This document shows positions 41,823 to 47,555 of a DNA stretch of 47,555 bases, piece after piece; position 1 is the stretch's first letter; every line of letters starts with the position of its first letter. Source of the DNA: an uncultured Clostridia bacterium. GTDB lineage: Bacteria; Bacillota; Clostridia; Christensenellales; Aristaeellaceae. Where the stretch lies: the NCBI GenBank assembly GCA_934663625.1, contig CAKUKP010000007.1, positions 1 through 47,555 of the forward strand. Reading direction: 5' to 3'. A program made the position numbers and the translations under genes. The notes beneath the pieces were generated by a model. That model saw nothing but the letters and a program-made list of their open reading frames with translations. It was not told the DNA's origin and searched no databases.

Positions 41823-42833
41823 ATGAAAACGGGAAAAACCGCCCGCAAATTGCTGCATCATGAAAATGCGCCGATGCTGCTGGTTCTGCTGGGGTTGATC
41901 GTACTGGTGATTCTGATGGAGGGTTTCTTCGTCAAGGGCGGGGATTTTTCATCGATCGCGTTCGTTCGCGGGCTGAATATTTCCAATGTATTGGCGCAGG
42001 TTTCCATCACGGGCGTACTTGCCATCGGCATGACGGTGATTATGCTCAGCGGCGGTATGGATTTATCCTGCGGCCAGATGGTTTCCTTCGCGGGCTGTCT
42101 GCTTTCGTTCCTGCTCGTCAAGCAGGATTGGGCGCTGATTCCGGCGATGCTGGTGGTAATTCTATCGTGCGTGGCGTTTCAGGCGATTGCGGGTTATATG
42201 ATCGCCAAAACCCATCTGGAGCCGTTCATCGTAACCCTCGGCTTTATGAGCATCTATCAGGGTCTTTCCTATCTGATCACCAATGGGCGCGAAATTACCA
42301 TGGGAGATCAATTGCGATTCGTGAAGAATGTAAAGCTGTCCTTTGGCGAAAGCGGCTTTTACATCGGCATACCGGTGCTGGCGCTGCTGGTGTTTACGGT
42401 GATCATGTGGCTGGTATTGAAATATACGAAATTTGGCCGCTGGATCTATCAGGTGGGCGGAAATGAAAATGCCGCGTATCTGTCGGGCATCAACGTAAAG
42501 CACTTTAAGGTGATCCTGTACGCGCTGAACGGCCTGTTCATCGCGCTCGGTACGATCATCATGCTGGGGCGCGTCGGCGCGGGCAGCCCTACGATGGGCA
42601 GCGGCAAGGAAATCGACGTCATCGCGGCGGTCGTCGTGGGCGGAACGGCGCTCAGCGGCGGCAAGGGCAATATGTGGGGTACCTTCATCGGCGTTCTGCT
42701 GATGGGCATCATTTCCAACGCGATGAACATTCTGGGCGTAAACCCGTACTACCAGTATGTAATGAAGGGTCTGCTGATTCTGATTTCCATTTACATCGGT
42801 TATCTTGGCAGCAAAGGAAAAAATATGCGTTGA
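41823..42833 (+). CDS. Sugar ABC transporter permease (RbsC type)
   Basis: A 336-residue membrane protein with about nine hydrophobic segments. Motifs of the BPD_transp_2 family are AIGMTVIMLSGGMDLSCGQM (about 75-94), GGNENAAYLSGI (the coupling loop) and IAAVVVGGTALSGGKGNMWG (about 268-287). Its ATG lies one base after the ATPase stop, with GGAGGGAAGG upstream inside the ATPase gene, so expression is coupled. Confidence 0.93.
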   Translation: MKTGKTARKLLHHENAPMLLVLLGLIVLVILMEGFFVKGGDFSSIAFVRGLNISNVLAQVSITGVLAIGMTVIMLSGGMDLSCGQMVSFAGCLLSFLLVKQDWALIPAMLVVILSCVAFQAIAGYMIAKTHLEPFIVTLGFMSIYQGLSYLITNGREITMGDQLRFVKNVKLSFGESGFYIGIPVLALLVFTVIMWLVLKYTKFGRWIYQVGGNENAAYLSGINVKHFKVILYALNGLFIALGTIIMLGRVGAGSPTMGSGKEIDVIAAVVVGGTALSGGKGNMWGTFIGVLLMGIISNAMNILGVNPYYQYVMKGLLILISIYIGYLGSKGKNMR

Positions 42834-42894
42834 TTCGATGATTTTGCGGTTCCATTCCGGAAGCGTTAAGTCTATAATAAAGGAGGAAGTACCT

Positions 42895-43968
42895 ATGAAG
42901 AAACTGTTTGCACTCATTCTGATGATCGCCCTCGTTTTGACCGCATCTTCCGCCCTCGCTGCAGGTCTGGAAGGCAAGACCATCGGCTTTATCAATGCCG
43001 GCCCCGATGATTACTATGCCGCGTTCGGCGATGCGCTGGTGGTACTGGCGAAGGCGAACGGCGCGGAGGTCATCGAACTGAACTCGAACTACAGCTCCGA
43101 AACCGAACTTGCGAACTGTCAGGATCTGATCGTAAAGGGCGTGGATGCGATCGCGGTGATCACTGCGGGCGCGGCGGGCTCTGCCGCTACGATCAAGGCC
43201 GCCAATGAAGCGGGCGTTCCGATCTTCTTCATCGTCGGTCAGCCCGAGGTAGAAGAGGGAACCGGCTATCAGGGCTGGGTATCCGATAACTACATCATGA
43301 TCGGCTATGAAATCGGCCAGTGGGTCGCGAAGAACTATCCGCAGTCCAGCGGGAAGATCGCGCTCGTGCCCGGCGTATTCGGCCAGAACACCGCCGAAGG
43401 CGAAATCGTGGGCTTCAATATGGCGCTGACCGAGGCCGGCATGGAGGAATGCTATGTCACCGCTTCCGGCGAATGGGCGGCGGCCAAGGCGATTCCCGCC
43501 GTAGAGGATCTGATCGCATCCGGACGCGATATCGATGTGATCTTCGCCTGCAATGAAGAAATGGCGCGCGGCACCATTCAGGTGCTGGAAGAAAACGGTC
43601 TGAATAAAAAGATCGCCGTGGTTTCCATCAATGGTAAGGAAGAAGGCTGGGAATGGCTGAAGGAAGGCAAGATGATGGCGACTGGCATGGATTGTCCGAT
43701 TCTGGATGCGGATCTTTCCGTGCAGCAGATGATTCGCTACTTCAACGGCGAAGAATTTGAAGTGGATCTGCAGATCAAGCCCTCCAACATTCTGACTAAG
43801 GATAATCTGGATGTCGCGATTCCGTGGGTGATGGATGATTACCTCGCCGCGCGCGAAAACAATGTGTTCACCTGGGATCTCGCCGCTTATGAAGAGGCGT
43901 ATCGTGCGAACATCGAACTGTTTGAACAGTTCCAGGCCAATCTGGAGGCGTATCTCGCCGCGAACTGA
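42895..43968 (+). CDS. Sugar-binding protein of the ABC importer (RbsB-like)
   Basis: A 357-residue exported protein with signal peptide residues 1-21 (MKKLFALILMIALVLTASSA), no lipobox Cys. The mature part is a two-lobe Peripla_BP_4 sensor: TIGFINAGPDDYYAAFGDAL, then CQDLIVKGVDAIAVIT and IFACNEEMARGTIQVLE. A Trp- and Tyr-rich ligand pocket (YQGWVSDNY, IPWVMDDY) fits a sugar or polyol. AAGGAGG precedes the ATG. A possible internal promoter (TTCCAT 42850-42855, TATAAT 42873-42878, 17-base spacer) could raise its level relative to the membrane subunits. Confidence 0.9.
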   Translation: MKKLFALILMIALVLTASSALAAGLEGKTIGFINAGPDDYYAAFGDALVVLAKANGAEVIELNSNYSSETELANCQDLIVKGVDAIAVITAGAAGSAATIKAANEAGVPIFFIVGQPEVEEGTGYQGWVSDNYIMIGYEIGQWVAKNYPQSSGKIALVPGVFGQNTAEGEIVGFNMALTEAGMEECYVTASGEWAAAKAIPAVEDLIASGRDIDVIFACNEEMARGTIQVLEENGLNKKIAVVSINGKEEGWEWLKEGKMMATGMDCPILDADLSVQQMIRYFNGEEFEVDLQIKPSNILTKDNLDVAIPWVMDDYLAARENNVFTWDLAAYEEAYRANIELFEQFQANLEAYLAAN

Positions 43969-44006
43969 CGCGCGCCCAAACCGGTATAAAAGGCGTATCC
44001 GTTTCG

Positions 44007-44038
44007 GCCATCGCCGCGCAGCGCTGCGCGGCGGTGGC
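44007..44038. other. Sixteen-bp palindrome between binding protein and isomerase
   Basis: The arms 44007-44022 and 44023-44038 are complementary throughout except for one T-G, with a perfect 22-base core of CGCCGCGCAGC and its complement. It is GC-only in the core and has no T tract. Likely an mRNA-stabilising or attenuating hairpin between the genes; a REP-like unit is possible. Confidence 0.7.
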
Positions 44039-44109
44039 GCCCTTCGATTCGGAAAAGCCATAAAAGCGAAATAACCATACCTGAAAACAGAAAAGGAGAA
44101 GTTGGCATC

Positions 44110-44991
44110 ATGAAGAAAATTTCAATCAGTTCCTGGGCAATTCCGCAGCCGCTGGACGAGCTGTGCGCGGGCGCAAAGAAAATTGGCTACGATGGCATCA
44201 GCCTCGGCGGATTTCCGCCCTTCGGCGCGCATCCAGATATCGTCGATACCCCCGAAAAGAAGGCCGCTCTGGTGAAAATCTTCAAGGATAACGGTCTGGA
44301 AGTAGCGGATTACGCGCTGGATATGTGGAAGTACGATTCCCTGAAGCAGACCGCCGAATGGCGCGCGGAATATACCCGTGCCCTGAAGTGCGCGGCGGAA
44401 TTGGGGCTTACCAGGATCATGCGCGTGGATACCTGCACCCCGCCCATCCTGCCCGAAGGCATGACCTATGATGAAGTAAAAGCGTTCTTCGTAAAGCATT
44501 TTACCGAAATGGCAAATGAAGCCGCGGAATATGGGTTCGATGTGGTTTGGGAATTTGAACCCGGCTTTATGATCAACGAACCCAAGAATGTAAAATGGAT
44601 TCTGGATCACGTGACCGCACCCAATTTCTCGCTGCTGTTCGATACCTGCCATGCGTACAACTGTGCGCTGGGGCATCGCCACATCGAAGCGGGCTGCAAG
44701 CTGGAAGGTTCCGTAAATGAATTTATCGATATGGTGGCGGGCAGGATCGGTCTGGTTCACCTGATCGACTGCGATGGAACGCTGAATGATACCGGCACAT
44801 CTACCCATGCGCCCTTCGGCGATGGCAACATCGATTTCGATTCCGTCATCCCGCACCTGCTGAACGAAGGCGGCTATAAGGGCGATTGGTGGGCGATCGA
44901 TCTGTGCGAATGGCCGAATGCGTGGGCGGTTACCGAGGATTGCTTCAAGTTCGTAGACGCGCTGAATAAGAAATACTGCAAGGATTGCTGA
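44110..44991 (+). CDS. TIM-barrel sugar isomerase/epimerase (xylose isomerase-like)
   Basis: A 293-residue protein of the AP endonuclease 2/sugar-phosphate isomerase-epimerase superfamily. Metal-ligand candidates occur at the usual strand ends: VVWEFEPGFMIN (about residue 153), LLFDTCHAYN (about 180), LVHLIDCDGT (about 218) and AIDLCEWPNAW (about 262). AAGGAG lies about eleven bases before the ATG. It follows the importer and precedes a Zn-dehydrogenase, so it most likely isomerises or epimerises the imported sugar or its oxidised form. The exact reaction is not evident. Confidence 0.88.
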   Translation: MKKISISSWAIPQPLDELCAGAKKIGYDGISLGGFPPFGAHPDIVDTPEKKAALVKIFKDNGLEVADYALDMWKYDSLKQTAEWRAEYTRALKCAAELGLTRIMRVDTCTPPILPEGMTYDEVKAFFVKHFTEMANEAAEYGFDVVWEFEPGFMINEPKNVKWILDHVTAPNFSLLFDTCHAYNCALGHRHIEAGCKLEGSVNEFIDMVAGRIGLVHLIDCDGTLNDTGTSTHAPFGDGNIDFDSVIPHLLNEGGYKGDWWAIDLCEWPNAWAVTEDCFKFVDALNKKYCKDC

Positions 44992-45011
44992 TCGGAAAGT
45001 GAGGATGAAAC

Positions 45012-46103
45012 ATGACGGGTAAGATGTGGGTAAATCGCTTCATGGAGCCCTATAAGATGATCTATCGTCAGGAAGATATTCCGCAGATTCAGGATAATGA
45101 AATCCTGATCAAGGTAAAGGCGTGCGGCATTTGCGGCTCCGATCTGGTATACTATAATGGAAAAAGTCCGCTGGATACGCCGGATGGCAAGGGGCCGCTG
45201 ATCCTCGGCCATGAATTTTCCGGCGTGGTGGCGGAGGTGGGCGCAACGCCCAAAAAGATGGGGCTGTTCTGCGAAGGCGATCGCGTGGCGGTCAATCCCG
45301 TAATGCAGTGCAACGCCTGTCCGGCGTGTATGCGCGGCGAATTCAACGCCTGCACGCATCTGGAGGTCGTCGGCACCATGTTTGACGGCGCGATGGCGCA
45401 GTATGTAAAGGCGAAGTATACACACGTGTATAAGATTCCGGACGAGGTATCCTTCAAATCCGCCGCGCTGGCGGAACCGCTGGCGTGCGCGACCCACGCG
45501 GTGGATCGTCTGGACGTGGGTCTGGGGCAGACCGCCGTTGTATACGGCGTTGGCGGCATTGGCCTGATGATGACGCAGCTGGTGCGCGCGGCGGGCGCGG
45601 GCAAGGTAATCGTGGTCGCGCGCAAAGATTTCGGCCTGAAAAAGGCGCTGGAATGCGGCGCGACGCACGTGATCAACAATACCGATCCGAATTCACCGTA
45701 TTATGCGGCGGATGTTCCGGCGAAGGTCGCGGAACTGAACGGCGGCGTGCTGGCGGATCGCGCCATTCTGGCGACGGGCAATATGTCCGCGCTGCAGGAT
45801 GCGCTGAACGTTACCCGCGCGTGTTCCACCATCGTGTACTTCGGTCAGGCGGGCGCGGATGATGTGCTGCAGGTGCCGGTACTCGCAACGCTGAAGAGCG
45901 AAAAGACGCTGAAGTTCTCCTGGCTTGCGCCGCTGGTGTGGGATAAGGTGTTCAAACTGATCGCATCCGGTCAGGTAAATCTGGATCCGATTATCACCCA
46001 TGAATTCTCCCTTGAGGACGCGGAAAAGGGCATTCGCTTCATGCTCGAATCGAAGGAACCCAAGGTAAAGGGCGTAATTCTGGTGGATCCGGATCAGGCA
46101 TAA
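45012..46103 (+). CDS. Zinc-dependent alcohol/polyol dehydrogenase (MDR family)
   Basis: A 363-residue medium-chain dehydrogenase. Catalytic zinc Cys is in ACGICGSDLVYY (about residue 37) and His in ILGHEFSGVVAEVG (about residue 65). The structural zinc Cys are in CNACPACMRGEFNAC (about 98-112), and VVYGVGGIGLMMTQL (about 177-191) is the nucleotide-binding loop. The sequence resembles sorbitol or sugar-alcohol dehydrogenases. It lies 20 bases after the isomerase as the last gene of the operon and probably interconverts the sugar alcohol and ketose using NAD. Confidence 0.9.
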   Translation: MTGKMWVNRFMEPYKMIYRQEDIPQIQDNEILIKVKACGICGSDLVYYNGKSPLDTPDGKGPLILGHEFSGVVAEVGATPKKMGLFCEGDRVAVNPVMQCNACPACMRGEFNACTHLEVVGTMFDGAMAQYVKAKYTHVYKIPDEVSFKSAALAEPLACATHAVDRLDVGLGQTAVVYGVGGIGLMMTQLVRAAGAGKVIVVARKDFGLKKALECGATHVINNTDPNSPYYAADVPAKVAELNGGVLADRAILATGNMSALQDALNVTRACSTIVYFGQAGADDVLQVPVLATLKSEKTLKFSWLAPLVWDKVFKLIASGQVNLDPIITHEFSLEDAEKGIRFMLESKEPKVKGVILVDPDQA

Positions 46104-46124
46104 TCAAATTGCATACATATCAAA

Positions 46125-46373
46125 AGAGGCTGTTGCAGAAACGGCCTCTCAGACCACTGACAAACCCCGCAAACGCAGAAATTTCGTGAACAACTTCTGT
46201 CGAAGTTGAAATTTCTGCTTACTGCGTCAACCAAACTTGCAGACTTCGGTTACATACGTCTGTGTATGCGCCCTCATCTGCAAGTTTGTTTCCTTGTCTT
46301 GCGGCGTTTCTCAGGGTCTGGCAGTCTGTTGACTTTGTCAACATCCTGAGAGGCTGTTGCAGAAACGGCCTCT
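46125..46373. repeat. Structured element bounded by identical 25-base hairpin repeats
   Basis: The 25-base sequence beginning AGAGGCTGTTGCAGAAACGG occurs at 46125-46149 and 46349-46373; each copy folds on itself (GAGGC-GTT with AAC-GCCTC). Between them, an imperfect long stem (46150-46172 with 46299-46320) encloses two strong hairpins: GCAGAAATTTC/GAAATTTCTGC (46175-46218, with inner CAACTTC/GAAGTTG) and CAAACTTGCAGA/TCTGCAAGTTTG (46232-46288). A third hairpin, TGTTGAC/GTCAACA (46327-46343), follows. There is no coding potential. It could be a MITE-like insertion that duplicated the terminator, or a structured RNA between two terminators. Confidence 0.75.
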
Positions 46374-46378
46374 TTTGG

Positions 46379-47017
46379 TTAGAATCGAATATTCATTTCA
46401 TCGTGCAATTCCGGAGAATGATAGGGGATTGGACGCCTGAATTTATTTCTTTGATTTAAACGTTCAAATTGCGCATGGTTCTGGTGCACCGGATAGCGAA
46501 GCAGCGCCATTTTGCCCTGCGAAAACAAATATTCGCTGTACGATCCCTTTTCCAGCGTGCCGGTCATTACGGCGACGCCGCCGTTTGCAAGCACCTGATC
46601 GGCGATCGCCCGCGCCGCATCCGTGCGCAGCTGCGGATCGCTTACGAATACGATTCCGCGCCGCTGTCCGCTGTAAGGCTGCACCGGCGTATCAATTTGA
46701 TTTGGTTTATACCAGAATCCACCCGCGCGCTGCATGGTCAGATTTTTCAAAAATACATCGTCCGCGGAATAAGCGGCGCTGCGAAGGTGATCGGAAAACA
46801 GCTTCAGAATCTCCAGCCCGCGCCCGTATTTCGGCACGGGAAAAAGCAGCAGCCCATGCATGGACAGAGGCCTTTCCGTTACCCGAACGAGATGACCGCA
46901 CGCATCCCCATACGGCGTTTCATCCAGCCCATAGGCGCAGTCCAGCACCGCGAGATCAATCCGCTGATCGCGGATGGGATCGCAGATATATACCTGCGTA
47001 TCTTCCGTAGCCGCCGT
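46379..47017 (-). pseudogene. 3' half of a metallo-beta-lactamase-fold (beta-CASP-like) gene, N terminus missing
   Basis: The frame is open from 47017, just after an in-frame TGA at 47018-47020, to TAA at 46379. It encodes about 212 residues: EDTQVYICDPIRDQRIDLAV, LDCAYGLDETPYGD, VFVSDPQLRTDAARAIADQV and MALLRYPVHQNHAQFERLNQ. These look like the second half of a metallo-hydrolase; the last part recalls the Zn-metallohydrolase/RMK tail. The HxHxDH metal motif that must lie upstream is absent, and there is no plausible start codon with an SD. It abuts the truncated ABC ATPase gene, so it seems to be half of a fusion made by a deletion. Confidence 0.65.
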
Positions 47018-47555
47018 TCAGTACGGCGATGCGGTCGCTCATGCTCATCGCCTCTGTCTGATCGTGGGTTACGAAAACGGAAGTGATGCCCAGCGCGTGC
47101 GTAAGCTCCGTCAATTCGTGCCGCATTTCCTCGCGGAGCAGCGCGTCCAGCGCGGACAGCGGTTCATCAAACAGAATGCAGCCCGGCTGCACCGCGATGG
47201 CGCGGGCGAACGCCACGCGCTGCTGCTGACCGCCGGAAAGCTGATGCGGATAGCGCTTTTCAAAATCCTCCAGATGCACGGTGCGCAGCGCGTCGCGCAC
47301 GCGGCGTTGTAAATCCTTCGTATTTCCGCGCGCGCGCAGGCCGAAGGCTACGTTTTCAAACACCGTCATGTGCGGCCAGAGCGCAAAATCCTGAAACACA
47401 AAGCCCAGATTTCGCTTTTCCGGCGGCAGGTTGATCTGGCGCTTCCTTGAAAAAACACAGGTATCGTCCAGATAGATTTCGCCCTCGTCCGGCGTTTCTA
47501 AACCGGCGATCATCCGAAGCAGCGTCGTCTTGCCGCAGCCGGAGGGGCCCAGCAG
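46956..47555 (-). CDS. ABC transporter ATPase (PotA/FbpC type), partial, C terminus replaced
   Basis: It runs off the right edge; the visible 199 residues begin with Walker A LLGPSGCGKTTLLR. The Q-loop FVFQDFALWPHMTVFENVAFG, signature LSGGQQQRVAFARA, Walker B CILFDEPLSALDAL and the switch VFVTHDQTEAMSM are all intact, so the nucleotide-binding domain is complete. After DRIAVLNGG the sequence stops resembling the family: a further 18 residues lead to a TGA, and the usual TOBE-type C-terminal domain of about 100 residues is absent. The following bases, in another frame, belong to a metallo-hydrolase. It is of the type importing iron, polyamines or spermidine. Confidence 0.85.
   Translation of the reverse strand: MLGPSGCGKTTLLRMIAGLETPDEGEIYLDDTCVFSRKRQINLPPEKRNLGFVFQDFALWPHMTVFENVAFGLRARGNTKDLQRRVRDALRTVHLEDFEKRYPHQLSGGQQQRVAFARAIAVQPGCILFDEPLSALDALLREEMRHELTELTHALGITSVFVTHDQTEAMSMSDRIAVLNGGYGRYAGIYLRSHPRSAD

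Noticed and set aside
1..47555. tRNA, rRNA, known riboswitches, prophage or plasmid origin
   Set aside because: No cloverleaf, rRNA core, phage structural genes or recognisable origin was seen by reading; only a covariance-model search could exclude small RNAs.

Overview
The window looks like a chromosomal segment of an uncultured gut-type Clostridia (Bacillota). Shine-Dalgarno sites are strong (AGGAGG), promoters are sigma-A type, the genes belong to typical Firmicutes families (YitT, LacI regulators paired with ribose/galactose-type ABC transporters, pyruvate kinase, NagB), and most genes prefer G/C in the third codon position. Assignments rest on reading the sequence and remembered family motifs; no database search was run.

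Layout. 1-4.9 kb is a patchwork: the tail of a transposase, a MarR-MATE pair interrupted only by TAG codons, a GNAT acetyltransferase, a DinJ/YafQ-type toxin-antitoxin pair, a GyrI-like protein and a small hydrolase. 5-9.1 kb holds a YitT membrane protein, a very histidine-rich protein, a TetR regulator, pyruvate kinase and a second acetyltransferase. 9.3-15.1 kb is an apparent three-gene operon: DUF308 membrane protein, MMPL/RND transporter, and a 993-residue exported protein with 16- and 17-residue tandem repeats. 15.1-19.1 kb carries cardiolipin synthase, a MATE exporter and NagB. 19.1-22.3 kb is a minus-strand operon (HpaI-type aldolase, D-2-hydroxyacid dehydrogenase, aldo/keto reductase) preceded by the wreck of a malate/lactate-dehydrogenase-family gene.

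22.3-28.4 kb is visibly AT-richer. It encodes a galactose/ribose-type ABC importer with an amidohydrolase and a divergent LacI regulator whose likely operators can be seen. 28.5-32.9 kb is a second LacI regulon (Zn-alcohol dehydrogenase, 4-hydroxybutyrate-dehydrogenase-like Fe-ADH, short-chain dehydrogenase) with two identical CAACCGGTTG operators. 33-35.6 kb contains an Sfp-type phosphopantetheinyl transferase, then a degraded AT-rich patch around a DUF5655-like protein. 35.6-37.8 kb has an exported protein of unknown function, an ACT-domain protein and an acetyltransferase. 37.8-46.1 kb is a complete carbohydrate module: LacI repressor, cupin isomerase-like enzyme, ABC ATPase, permease, binding protein, TIM-barrel isomerase and Zn-dehydrogenase. 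It is followed by a 249-base, highly structured element bounded by identical 25-base repeats. At the right edge an ABC-transporter ATPase gene runs abruptly into the 3' half of a metallo-beta-lactamase-fold gene.

As a whole the region is dominated by sugar/polyol import and oxidation under LacI-family control, plus export and envelope functions. It has several sites of gene decay or rearrangement. No tRNA, rRNA or CRISPR array was recognised.
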